DNA from: a virus
Reading direction: 5' to 3' (one strand)
Virus record (IMG/VR): IMGVR_UViG_3300042876_001157
Span: 1-42,375 of that record
Length of the DNA: 42,375 nt
The translations under genes were made by a program, and so were the position numbers. Numbering within the stretch: the stretch's first letter is position 1; every line of letters begins with the position of its first letter. The notes beneath the pieces are model-generated. The model saw only the letters and a list, made by a program, of their open reading frames with translations, was not told the origin of the DNA and searched no databases. Below are positions 30,341 to 37,688 of the stretch, one piece after another.

Positions 30341-31180
30341 CTACTCGCACGGCCACAGCGGCGGCGCGAGGAAATGGGTATGGTCGTCTTTGGTCAGGAT
30401 GTACGGCTTCGGCGGCGGCTCCCCGAACCGGCTCTCGTACATCACGTGGTGCAGGTGGCTCAGGAACAGCTTCACCGCGTAGCGTTCCGCCCGCAGCTCC
30501 AGCCGACCCGCCGGCAGCTTCCCGGCCTCGTAGGTCGCGCGCGTGTCCTTGTCCCGGATCGCCTTCGCTTCGAGCGTGCGCTTCGCCGTCTCCGCGAACG
30601 TCCCGGCCTCGTTGCGCGCCAGCTCCAGCGCCTTCCGTTCGGCGTACACACGGCCGTAGACGTCGTTGGGGGAGTTGCGGAGCTTCATGAAGCTCTGCCC
30701 GGTCTTCCAGCAAAGCACCTTCAGCTTCGCGTTCCACGGGCGCTTCTGGCCCTTCCCCCACGTCACCGTCGGGTCGAGCCCGGCGAAGCGCCAGATGTGC
30801 CCGACCGTCGGCGCCTTCTCGATGTCGATGTGCGCGAGGAGCCCGGACGCGATCACCGGGCCGATGCCGTGGATCGAGAGCGCCCAGCGCCCCGCACGAT
30901 GGGACTCGGCGTAGTCACGGAGCGCCTTCCGGATCTCGTTCTCGACCGTCTCGAAGGCCTCGAAGCCCCACAGCAGAAGACCGTGAGGCTCCACCGGCTC
31001 GCCCTCCTTCGGGGAGGTGGCGGACCGGACCTGGTTGGCGGTGCTGATCCGATAGTCCTGCACCTGGTAGTAGAGATCGACAACGAACCGGACCTCCGCT
31101 TTCGTCAGCTCGCCCGCGCGCTTGCGCAGGTCGCGGGAGACCTTGGAGATCGGGTGGGCGTTCTCGAGGATGGAGCTCAA
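30341..31180 (-). CDS. tas: Tas-like protein (Nop/IS110 C-terminal domain, no nuclease), 279 aa
   Basis: ATG at 31180 overlaps the upstream stop (ATGA). The protein has a helical N terminus (1-95: DLRKRAGELTKAEVRFVVDLYYQVQDYRIS and EAFETVENEIRKALRDY) and then the region shared by IS110-family transposases and Nop domains. It has LSIHGIGPVIASGLLAHIDI (101-120), HIWRFAGLDP (128-137) and WNAKLKVLCWKTGQSFMKL (149-167), with a long helical end. The N-terminal DEDD/RuvC domain of IS110 is absent, and where IS110 has its Ser-Gly the sequence reads TWGKGQKRP, so catalysis is unlikely. TIGR-associated Tas proteins of the nuclease-less kind are Nop-only RNA-guided DNA binders, and the adjacent array fits that. 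The alternative is a domesticated IS110 fragment. The stop is 2 bp from the array. Confidence 0.8.
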   Translation of the reverse strand: MSSILENAHPISKVSRDLRKRAGELTKAEVRFVVDLYYQVQDYRISTANQVRSATSPKEGEPVEPHGLLLWGFEAFETVENEIRKALRDYAESHRAGRWALSIHGIGPVIASGLLAHIDIEKAPTVGHIWRFAGLDPTVTWGKGQKRPWNAKLKVLCWKTGQSFMKLRNSPNDVYGRVYAERKALELARNEAGTFAETAKRTLEAKAIRDKDTRATYEAGKLPAGRLELRAERYAVKLFLSHLHHVMYESRFGEPPPKPYILTKDDHTHFLAPPLWPCE

Positions 31181-31668
31181 CGGACACCTCCAGAGGTGAG
31201 CATCCGCGCCGCCGGCGCCCCCATGAGCTTCGGGAGCTGCGGCAGCACGGCCTCGGCGACTGTCTGACCGTCATCGCGAAGGAAGAACGGGAGGAAGATC
31301 GCCTCGAAGGGGACGATGCCGTCCTCGACGGCCTCGAGCGCGGCCTTGATCCACAGGTGGAGGACCCGGTGCTCGCGGCGACCGCGCTTCGCCATCAGGT
31401 CGGCGTAGCGGACGTCGGAGAAGCCCCGCGCGCCCGTCGCGTGTTTCGTGATCTCCGCCTCGAGCGGGAGCCCGATCGAGAACTGGACCTTGTAGGCGAC
31501 CGCGCGATCACCAACGAGCCGAGGGACGATGAACTGCAGGATGACGCGGTCCTTGGCGAAGTCGTCGTACCAGCCGATCCCTTCGCACTTCCAGCGGCGG
31601 AGGATCTCGCCGATCTGCTCGCGCGAGCGCGAGATCGCGACCTCGGTGTCCTCGGCGTAGCGCCTCAT
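31177..31668 (-). CDS. Conserved phage protein, coupled upstream of tas, 163 aa
   Basis: ATG at 31668 overlaps the upstream stop; its own stop overlaps the tas start. The protein opens with RRYAEDTEVAISRSREQIGEILRRW, followed by YDDFAKDRVILQFIVPRL and AYKVQFSIGLPLEAEI. Later it has RREHRVLHLWIKAALEAVEDGIVPFEAIFLPFFLRDDGQTVAEAVLPQL. The phrase pattern 'R..a..tsV...rS..Ei...L...g', then 'R..wr.l.l.iKakLe.ve.gi.t.e.eFl....l..g.tv.e....l' is familiar from many phage and plasmid proteins of unknown function. I do not know its role. Its coupling to tas makes it worth checking as a partner. Confidence 0.7.
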   Translation of the reverse strand: MRRYAEDTEVAISRSREQIGEILRRWKCEGIGWYDDFAKDRVILQFIVPRLVGDRAVAYKVQFSIGLPLEAEITKHATGARGFSDVRYADLMAKRGRREHRVLHLWIKAALEAVEDGIVPFEAIFLPFFLRDDGQTVAEAVLPQLPKLMGAPAARMLTSGGVR

Positions 31669-31874
31669 GGGGTTCCCTCCTTCTTCGGCTTCGCGAGTTC
31701 GCGCAGGGCCCGAACGAGGTCGGGAACGCTCTCCGGGTTCACGAGCAGCACTCGATCCCGCTGCCTTATCTCGAGGACGTCCGAGTAGGCCTTCAGCGCC
31801 AGAGGCGCCTCGGCGATGCCGTCTTTACCGCACTCCTGCCACAGGAAAAGGTCGTGTTGGGTGCGGTCGATCAT
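31665..31874 (-). CDS. Small hypothetical protein, 69 aa
   Basis: ATG at 31874 overlaps the stop of the preceding gene (ATGA). The sequence has IDRTQHDLFLWQECGKDGIAEAPLALKAYSDVLEIRQ, then DRVLLVNPESVPDLVRALRELAKPKK. A strand-helix-helix pattern is likely. No family is recognised, but its position in a chain of overlapping genes supports translation. Confidence 0.6.
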   Translation of the reverse strand: MIDRTQHDLFLWQECGKDGIAEAPLALKAYSDVLEIRQRDRVLLVNPESVPDLVRALRELAKPKKEGTP

Positions 31875-32188
31875 GCCCCGCCCCCCTTCTCCCGCGCACG
31901 CAGCAGCCGGTCGATCTCGGCTGTGATCAGCGCTCCGGCCTTTTCGAGGTTGCGGATGGGGTCGGGGGAGGGCTTCCAGTAGTCCTTGACCCACGGCCAC
32001 GCCCCCATCGTGTAGCCATCCTCGCTGTCGTCCCCGCCGCGGACCTGCCGGAGGCCCTGCTGGAGGTAGCAGTCCGCTGCGTCGAGGAGAACCCCGTCGC
32101 TCTCGTAGGTGTCGTCGTGCTCGGCGTCGTACTCCTCGACGTCGATCTGCCGTTGGCGCTCGGCGGCGATCCGTTCGGCGCCGCTCAT
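31871..32188 (-). CDS. Small conserved phage protein (AERxRQ...AGALIxAEIDR), 105 aa
   Basis: ATG at 32188 overlaps the upstream stop (ATGA). Motifs I know from many phage proteins of unknown function are visible: RIAAERQRQIDVEEYDAEHDD, VLLDAADCYLQQG, AWPWVKDYWKPSPDPIRNLEKAGALITAEIDRLLRA. The order 'i..ER.rQ...eg.d..hDd......l..Aa..Y.......PW....wkp..d..r.l..AgALi.AEidR' is distinctive. The function is not established to my knowledge. Confidence 0.7.
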   Translation of the reverse strand: MSGAERIAAERQRQIDVEEYDAEHDDTYESDGVLLDAADCYLQQGLRQVRGGDDSEDGYTMGAWPWVKDYWKPSPDPIRNLEKAGALITAEIDRLLRAREKGGGA

Positions 32189-32439
32189 GCGGTACCTCCC
32201 GGCGCGAATCCCGCGAAGCGCCCGTTCTCGACGAGGATCTCGTCCTTCCGGCCCTCGCTGTCGATGTAGAAGAGGCGGCGCCCGTCGGGCAGGTCCCCGT
32301 TCGCGACGAGCTGCTCGACGACGGCCTCGACGTCGTTAGTGACCGTGGCGAAGCGGTCCCACGGGCCGACGTCCTTGATGACGAGGGGCTCCTCGGAGAG
32401 GAGGTCGTCCTCCAGGATGACGTAGGCGGCGCCCCTCAT
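32185..32439 (-). CDS. Small acidic hypothetical protein, 84 aa
   Basis: ATG at 32439 overlaps the upstream stop. The product is acidic and beta-like: AYVILEDDLLSEEPLVIKDVG, FATVTNDVEAVVEQLVANGDLPDGRRLFYIDSEGRKDEILVENGRFAGFAP. The junction with the upstream gene lies in a 24-bp direct repeat. No named family. Confidence 0.6.
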   Translation of the reverse strand: MRGAAYVILEDDLLSEEPLVIKDVGPWDRFATVTNDVEAVVEQLVANGDLPDGRRLFYIDSEGRKDEILVENGRFAGFAPGGTA

Positions 32440-32459
32440 GCGGCACCCGCCTTCTTCGC
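32436..32459 (-). repeat. 24-bp direct repeat at gene junction, copy 1
   Basis: Identical to 32774-32797: it covers the end of one gene (KKAGAA, stop) and the ATGA junction. It suggests gene insertion or duplication by recombination between the junctions. Its second copy lies 338 bp away. Confidence 0.75.
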
Positions 32460-32777
32460 TCGGCGTTGCCCAAAGCTCGTATCGCCGCCGCAGGCCGCAT
32501 CGAGCAAGGAGACCCTCCCCGGCCGTCGAGGTGCCTTGTACTTCGGCCACGGCCGGTCGATCTCCACAGCCGTGATCTGCATCAGCGCGATCCTCGATCG
32601 GCCGGGCACCCTCTCGATGCTGAGCTGCCGGACCGCGAGGCCCTTCACCCGCGTTATCGCGCGTCCCATCGAGAGGGGCGACGTCCAGGTGTAGAACCTT
32701 CGCTCGCCGTTGTAGAGGTTGAACATCACGGTCACCTCCCGATGCGAGACCTCGCCGGGGTTGGGCTTGCGCTTCAT
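32436..32777 (-). CDS. Hypothetical protein with basic C terminus, 113 aa
   Basis: ATG at 32777 overlaps the stop of the zinc-ribbon gene. The body is beta-rich (EVTVMFNLYNGERRFYTWTSPLSMGRAITRVKGLAV, RIALMQITAVEIDRPWPKY) with a basic tail ending KKAGAA, the same last residues as the next gene upstream. That shared tail corresponds to a 24-bp repeat in the DNA. No domain recognised. Confidence 0.6.
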   Translation of the reverse strand: MKRKPNPGEVSHREVTVMFNLYNGERRFYTWTSPLSMGRAITRVKGLAVRQLSIERVPGRSRIALMQITAVEIDRPWPKYKAPRRPGRVSLLDAACGGDTSFGQRRAKKAGAA

Positions 32778-32797
32778 GCGGCACCCGCCTTCTTCGC
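32774..32797 (-). repeat. 24-bp direct repeat at gene junction, copy 2
   Basis: Second copy of the repeat at 32436-32459, at the end of the zinc-ribbon gene, again spanning KKAGAA, the stop and the ATGA overlap with the following start. Outside the 24 bases the two sites diverge at once. Confidence 0.75.
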
Positions 32798-32968
32798 CCG
32801 GGCCTTCTTCGGCGGCGCCGCCGACGCCGATTTGGCGATCATCGGTGAGTAGCACCTGGGGCACCACGGCACCTCGTCCTTGGGAACCTCGCCGGGTCCG
32901 ATGCGCTTCTCGAGTCCGCAGCCGATACACTCGGCAGTCACGTAGGCGGTAGGTGTGCTGACGTTCAT
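32774..32968 (-). CDS. Zinc-ribbon protein, 64 aa
   Basis: ATG at 32968 overlaps the Rad50-like gene stop (ATGA). The start is TAYVTAECIGCGLEKRIGPGEVPKDEVPWCPRCYSPM, with two C-x-x-C pairs in zinc-ribbon spacing. The tail is Ala/Lys-rich (PPKKARAKKAGAA). It may bind DNA or act as a partner of the recombination ATPase encoded just upstream. Confidence 0.65.
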   Translation of the reverse strand: MNVSTPTAYVTAECIGCGLEKRIGPGEVPKDEVPWCPRCYSPMIAKSASAAPPKKARAKKAGAA

Positions 32969-34944
32969 GCCGCCTCCCCCGCCTCGACAGCGCCGGGGCT
33001 GGAGATCTCCCCCGCCTGGACGTGGTAGTAGCGCGTGCCCGCCCGTCCTTCGTCGACGGCGGCGTTCTGCTCGATCGCCAGCTGCTCGAACTCATCGGCA
33101 TCCATCGTCCGCACCGCCAGCGCGAACCACTGGCATCCGGAGTCCTCCAGCATCGTGAGGGTCGAGTCGAGCGATTCGGGGGCGAGGGCCTCGAAGTCGT
33201 CGATCACGACCAGGCCGAGGCCCGTGAACTTCGCGACCGCGATCGCGAGCGCCGCGCCGAACCGGATTCGCCCCGAGTTCGACAGATCGCCCGCCGCGAA
33301 GGTGACGCCGGTGTCGAGGCGCGTGATCCGGGGATCACCCTCGAGGTCGACGACGGGCCGCAGGTCCACCTTGAACCCGAGCGGCTGGAGCGTGGCGTTG
33401 AGATCCTCGTGGAGGCGGAAGAGCCCGTCGCCCCCGCCGATAGCCTTGCGGATCCCGTTGGGCCCGAGCGCCTCGAGAAGCTGCGTGAGGGCGGCGTAGC
33501 GAGCCTCGACGGCCGCCTTCCTGGCGAGCCCCTGGGCGTGCGTCCGCCGCGCGCCGGCGTACTCCCGGAGCGCTTCGATGAGGGCGTTCCCTCTCTCGAT
33601 TCGCTCACTCAGCTCGTCGGCCTCGATGTCGGCCTTCGCGTCGCCGGGCGTCTCGGGGGCGGCCTGCGCCTCGTCGAGCTTCGCGCGCGCGGCCTTCAGA
33701 TCCTGCTCGAGGCGGTCGGCCTCCGCCTCCAGCTCGTGACGCCGCCTGGCCTTCGCGTCGACGCCGTCCGCTTCCCTCTGGATCTCGAGCGTCGAGAGCG
33801 GATCCGGCACCGTGTCCAGCTCCACCTTGATCCGCTGCGCCTCGCGCTCCCCCGATTCCCACTGCTTCGTGAGGGTGTCGAGGACCGTCTTCAGCGTCGC
33901 GGCCTTCAGCTTGGTCGCACAGATCGGGCAGTCCGACGCGTCCTTCGGCTGAGCCTTCAGGGTGTCGAGGGCCTGCTTCGCGCGAGCCGCCGTCCCCTTG
34001 GCCTCGCCGTGCCGCGCACTGAGATCGCGCCGGCGATCGTCGAGAGCCTGGTTTTCGGTCTCAGCCTCGACGCGCTTCTTCGCCAGCTCCTTCGCGCGCT
34101 TCTGGAGCGCCTCGGGAGTCGGGATCCCCTCGATCTCCTTCAAGACGCCGGCGAGCGCCCGGTCGAGGCGCATGACCTCCGCCTGGGGGCCGGCGGTATC
34201 CGGCTTCACCGGTCGCGATCGCGCGAGGGCAGCATCCCGCTCCCGCGCGAGGTCGGTGATCTGCGTCCGCATTTCCGCCGCCTCAGCGTCGAGATTGGCG
34301 AGCGAACTGCCGGCGAGATCCTCGAAGCCCTCCGGCGGCGCCGGCGCCTCGAGAGAGCCGTGGGCCTTCACCTCGCGGCCTGTCGCCTCGCGCTCCGCGT
34401 AGACGGCCTTGTGGAGCCGGTCGAGGGTGTCGACGTCGGCCGACGCGTGGTCCTCCGCGAGCGCCGCCTTGATCGCGGCCCGGACCTCGGCGGGGATCTC
34501 GATCGACGCGCGCGGCGCCAGGTCGAGGATGAGGCGCTGCCTGGCCTTGGCGTCGAGGTCGAGGAGCGTCCCGGTGTACAGGCACGCCCTCGCCTTCGGG
34601 CCCGGGCAGCCGGTGAGGGACTCGATCAGATCCTGCGCCTTCGACCGCGGGCCCTCGTCGTCGCGGCGCTGGAACGTGTGGACCTCCCCCTTGGCGTCCA
34701 CGAACTCCATCTGCAGGCCCCACTTCTTCGAGGGGTCGCCGTGGGTCGAGCGGAGCTTCGCTAGGCCCTGGCCGCTCTCGTAGCCGTCGCAGGTGCCGGT
34801 CAGCAGCAGCGAGAGCGCGCGGCGGAAGGTGGACTTCCCGGCGTCGTTGGGGCCGACGAGGATGTTGCCGCCGTCGAAGAACAGCGGGGAGTCGAGGTGG
34901 ACGAGGGGGCCGAGGTTCCTGGCGCGGAGGCGACGGAGCTTCAT
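32965..34944 (-). CDS. Rad50/SbcC/RecF-like recombination ATPase, 659 aa
   Basis: All main landmarks are present. The N-terminal Walker A is GPNDAGKST (31-39). Coiled coils flank a zinc-hook DCPICATKL (338-346, C-P-I-C). The signature-type LSNSGRIRFG lies near 554-563 and Walker B GLVVIDDFEA near 574-583. It is short for SbcC but right for phage homologues. It probably tethers and processes broken or replicating DNA with the exonuclease encoded nearby. Its start is ATG 34944, ten bases after the RDF-like stop. Confidence 0.88.
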   Translation of the reverse strand: MKLRRLRARNLGPLVHLDSPLFFDGGNILVGPNDAGKSTFRRALSLLLTGTCDGYESGQGLAKLRSTHGDPSKKWGLQMEFVDAKGEVHTFQRRDDEGPRSKAQDLIESLTGCPGPKARACLYTGTLLDLDAKARQRLILDLAPRASIEIPAEVRAAIKAALAEDHASADVDTLDRLHKAVYAEREATGREVKAHGSLEAPAPPEGFEDLAGSSLANLDAEAAEMRTQITDLARERDAALARSRPVKPDTAGPQAEVMRLDRALAGVLKEIEGIPTPEALQKRAKELAKKRVEAETENQALDDRRRDLSARHGEAKGTAARAKQALDTLKAQPKDASDCPICATKLKAATLKTVLDTLTKQWESGEREAQRIKVELDTVPDPLSTLEIQREADGVDAKARRRHELEAEADRLEQDLKAARAKLDEAQAAPETPGDAKADIEADELSERIERGNALIEALREYAGARRTHAQGLARKAAVEARYAALTQLLEALGPNGIRKAIGGGDGLFRLHEDLNATLQPLGFKVDLRPVVDLEGDPRITRLDTGVTFAAGDLSNSGRIRFGAALAIAVAKFTGLGLVVIDDFEALAPESLDSTLTMLEDSGCQWFALAVRTMDADEFEQLAIEQNAAVDEGRAGTRYYHVQAGEISSPGAVEAGEAA

Positions 34945-34953
34945 CGTCCCCTC

Positions 34954-36054
34954 CTAGAACCGCCGCCGGGTGGCGGGCTTGGCCGCGGGGGCCGGAGCAG
35001 CGGCGGGCTGCGGCTTGCCGCTCAGCGCGGCCTCGGCCGACGCGGAGACGGGGGCCTTCCCGAACGGGTGCTCGTCGGTCGAGGGGTCGGGGTCGGCCGG
35101 AGCGACGGCTATCGCCGCGGGCGTGGCGAGCTTCGTGGTCAGGGCGTCGAGCTTCCCCTGCCCCGGCGCGGGCGCGAGGCTGGCGGCAGCCGGCTCCGGC
35201 GGGTGGAACTCGCTGCTCACGTCGTCCGCTTCGATCTCGTCCTCGTCAACGCCGGGGGCCTTGAGCAGCGCGCGGTACTGGCGTTCCGTCGCCGCCATCT
35301 CCTTCGCGTAGTCGAGCTCGTGGCGCCGCCGCTCGAGCGCGAGGCGCTGGACCTCGCCGAGGTCCGTCCCGGCGAGCTCGAGGTGGACGACGTAGACGGT
35401 CGTAGGCTTGCCTTCGGGGGTGACCTGGATCGGACGCACGACGAGCCGGAGCGGTACGCCCCGGAGGACGCCGCACGTCAGGTCGCGAACGTGCATGAGC
35501 GATCCGAGCAGCTGCTCGCCCGTGATCTGCGAGGTCGTCCGGAGGAAGTAGACCCCGCCCCAGTTCGCGCTCTTCGATGCGATCACGCACGCGAACTTCG
35601 TGTGGAGCTTCCAGATCGGGCCGCCGCTTGAGTTTTTGAGCGCCAGGAATTCGTCCCGCCACGGCTCCTCGATCGGCGGGTCCAGGAACTTCCCGTCCTT
35701 GACGAACCGCGTGACCGTCTTCCCGTCCTCGCACCGCGCGAGACAGGTGCGGCCGTTGGAGGCGACGTAGGACGCCTGGATGATCTCCTCGACGTCGTTG
35801 GACAAGACCGCGACCGGTAGCCGTCGGATCTTGCCGTCCTCGTCTCCGTGCTCCTCGCGGAGCTGCGCCATCAGGGCTTCGTCGAGGACCAGGTCGTCCT
35901 TCGCGTCACGCTGAAGCGTCGTGATCAGGAAGTGGTCGAGCTTCTCGGGGATCCGGTAGGTGCCGCCGCCCTGCTTCTGGCGCTCGGCGCCCTTGCGACC
36001 GATCTTGATCTTCCCGAGCTCGCAGAGCCGCGGGCGAAGAAGTGCGACGCTCAC
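34954..36054 (-). CDS. Recombination directionality factor-like (gp3-type) protein, 366 aa
   Basis: ATG at 36054 overlaps the exonuclease stop (ATGA). The opening GKIKIGRKGAERQKQGGGTYRIPEKLDHFLITTLQRD resembles the 'G.IrlG......g...rP..ld.fr.T' start of gp3-like directionality factors. YVASNGRTCLARCEDGKTVTR matches the place of the C-x-x-C/D-G region, and DLTCGVLRGVPLRLVVRPIQVTPEGK the later strand pattern. The C-terminal 100 residues are a low-complexity Pro/Ala tail. Such proteins control integrase direction in serine-recombinase phages, but in other phages they travel with exonucleases. A recombination accessory role is the safer reading. Confidence 0.6.
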   Translation of the reverse strand: MSVALLRPRLCELGKIKIGRKGAERQKQGGGTYRIPEKLDHFLITTLQRDAKDDLVLDEALMAQLREEHGDEDGKIRRLPVAVLSNDVEEIIQASYVASNGRTCLARCEDGKTVTRFVKDGKFLDPPIEEPWRDEFLALKNSSGGPIWKLHTKFACVIASKSANWGGVYFLRTTSQITGEQLLGSLMHVRDLTCGVLRGVPLRLVVRPIQVTPEGKPTTVYVVHLELAGTDLGEVQRLALERRRHELDYAKEMAATERQYRALLKAPGVDEDEIEADDVSSEFHPPEPAAASLAPAPGQGKLDALTTKLATPAAIAVAPADPDPSTDEHPFGKAPVSASAEAALSGKPQPAAAPAPAAKPATRRRF

Positions 36055-36926
36055 TTGCTCCTCCTGAGCTCGCGGAACTCGGTCGCGTTCACCGAGTAGG
36101 CGCGGCGCTTTTGCAGCTTGAAGGTGTAGCGGCCGATGCCGCCGGGAAGGACGCCGACCTCGGCATCACCGATCAGGAACTTCAGCTTGGCCTCGGCCTC
36201 GTCCTTCAGTTTCTCCAGGCGGTCGATTTCGCTCTTGGCCGAGAGGCGCTGGCGGTCCATCTCGATCGCCTCCTCGGGAAGGTCGATGCTCCGGCCCTCG
36301 ATCGCCGCGAAGATCTTGCCGATAACCTTCACGTCGCCGGCCTGCGGCTCGGGGGGCGTGTCGTCCTGGACGAGCTTCCAGAACGCGCGCTCGCGCGAGA
36401 TCAGCGCCGCGATGAACTCGTCGTTCCGCTCGACGTCCTGGTACTTGAACTCGATCCCGCCGAGGAGTCCCGCCACGGACCCCCAGGTGGCGCCCGTGAC
36501 GGCGAGGTAGTGCTGGAGCTGCACCTGCGCGGGGAGCGGCGCCTCGTCCTCCCACTCGCGGATGCGGAAGACGTTGGCGGCCTTCGCCTCCAGGATGCCG
36601 GGCGTCTCGTGCTGCATCGCCTCGATCGCGCGGTCGGGGTGACCGATCATCCAGTCGTGTTCCGGGTGTCGCGCCAGGCCCGGAACCGTCACGACCTTTC
36701 GGCCGGTCTCGATCTCGTACTCCGACGCGACGACCACTTCGAGCTTCCTGCCGCGGCGGAGGATCGGGCTCTCCTTGGTGTCGGCGGTGCGGCCGGTCTT
36801 CTCCATCCAGAGCTGCAGCGGCGTCTTCCACGTGCTCAGCCCGAGAATCACGGGGGCGTCGCTGCCTCCGATGCCGAGGAGCCGCTCCGCCAGGAACGCC
36901 TCCCGGGCCTGTTCTGCCTGTTCCAT
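36051..36926 (-). CDS. YqaJ-type viral recombinase exonuclease, 291 aa
   Basis: Start ATG 36926 has AAAGG eight bases upstream. The N terminus GIGGSDAPVILGLSTWKTPLQLWMEKTG is the family opening. The active-site residues can be followed: E63 (in RGRKLE), D98 (GHPDR), and E113 and K115 (ILEAK). The later region QVQLQHYLAVTGATWGSVAGLLGG also matches lambda-exo-like enzymes. It would digest the 5' strand for annealing recombination. A helical tail follows. The 93-base gap upstream has a GGCCGGG/CCCCGGCC hairpin but no T-run. Confidence 0.9.
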   Translation of the reverse strand: MEQAEQAREAFLAERLLGIGGSDAPVILGLSTWKTPLQLWMEKTGRTADTKESPILRRGRKLEVVVASEYEIETGRKVVTVPGLARHPEHDWMIGHPDRAIEAMQHETPGILEAKAANVFRIREWEDEAPLPAQVQLQHYLAVTGATWGSVAGLLGGIEFKYQDVERNDEFIAALISRERAFWKLVQDDTPPEPQAGDVKVIGKIFAAIEGRSIDLPEEAIEMDRQRLSAKSEIDRLEKLKDEAEAKLKFLIGDAEVGVLPGGIGRYTFKLQKRRAYSVNATEFRELRRSK

Positions 36927-37019
36927 GTGTTAGCCTTTCGTCGTCTCGAATCAGCGGCGTTCCGCGCCGCGCGGTTCACGGGAGGCCGGGGTCACATCCC
37001 GGCCTTCTGTCTCTCAGGC

Positions 37020-37253
37020 TCAGAACTTGGCGAGCTGGTCCTCGCGCCACCACGCGGTGACCTGGCGGCCGTCGGCGGCGCGGTACTGCACGTGGTACTG
37101 CGGCATCCCGTCGGTGTAGAAGGCGACGCCGATCACGGTGCCGTGCTCTTCCGACTCGACGAGCTTCACCACCTGGCGCAGCTCGAACGCCCCGACCACT
37201 GGCACGACAGCGCCGGCGTCGGCGTCGAAATCGCTGATCAGCTTGCAACCCAT
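37020..37253 (-). CDS. Small SH3-like hypothetical protein, 77 aa
   Basis: ATG at 37253 with GGAG six bases upstream. The sequence looks like a small beta barrel: AFELRQVVKLVESEEHGTVIGVAFYTDGMPQYHVQYRAADGRQVTAWWREDQLAKF. 'V.g.V.......Y.V.Y...dG....wv...el' is a pattern in many small phage proteins. The function is unknown. Confidence 0.65.
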   Translation of the reverse strand: MGCKLISDFDADAGAVVPVVGAFELRQVVKLVESEEHGTVIGVAFYTDGMPQYHVQYRAADGRQVTAWWREDQLAKF

Positions 37254-37280
37254 GAGAACTCCTGGCGGCGTGCGCCGCAG

Positions 37281-37688
37281 TTAGAGAGCGTCTTCGGAAA
37301 GGCACGCGCCTGCGGCGATGCCGGTGGCCAACACGCGCGCCTGCCGCTCCATGACCGCTCGCTGGTCCGGTGAGAGCCAGTCGCGGTCGGCCTCGGCGAG
37401 CAGACGCTGCGAGTCGTCGAGGAGCTTGTGGAGGCGGGCGTTCTCCTCGAGCGCACCCTGGAATCCGCGCAGGCGCTCTACCTCGGCGGCGAGTTCGGCG
37501 GCGCGGGGCGAGACGGCGTTGCGGCGGTCCGCGTTGCGGCGGTCGACGTTCCACACGCCATCCGACGTCCTTGCGTACAGCCGCACGCACGTCAAGACCT
37601 CGCGAAAGCTGCGAGCGGAGTGCTGCCGCCTCTCCCCTCCCTCGCGGATCCGCACCTCGCCCAACGCGGCGATCTCGCGGGGAGTCAT
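37281..37688 (-). CDS. Helical hypothetical protein, 135 aa
   Basis: ATG at 37688 overlaps the DUF7352-like stop (ATGA). It is charged and helical (AAELAAEVERLRGFQGALEENARLHKLLDDSQRLLAEAD), with a short DNA repeat (GTTGCGGCGGTC, twice) that gives RRNADRRNA. A coiled coil is likely. No family recognised. Confidence 0.6.
   Translation of the reverse strand: MTPREIAALGEVRIREGGERRQHSARSFREVLTCVRLYARTSDGVWNVDRRNADRRNAVSPRAAELAAEVERLRGFQGALEENARLHKLLDDSQRLLAEADRDWLSPDQRAVMERQARVLATGIAAGACLSEDAL

Noticed and set aside
29718-30761. A 347-residue minus-strand frame with a 12-residue ERA repeat through the array
   Set aside because: The first part is an out-of-frame reading of tas. In the array three or more frames stay open because the period of 36 is a multiple of three and the repeats lack stops. 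All nine bases of the edge are fixed, including third positions, while the spacers change without codon pattern, which is DNA/RNA-level and not protein-level conservation.
30341-31180. Active IS110 insertion element
   Set aside because: The RuvC-type N-terminal domain and the usual catalytic Ser-Gly are missing, the gene is locked in an operon by an ATGA junction, and no element ends are seen.
36927-37019. Terminator between the exonuclease and the gene upstream
   Set aside because: The GGCCGGG/CCCCGGCC hairpin has no T-run on either strand, so I would not call it a terminator.
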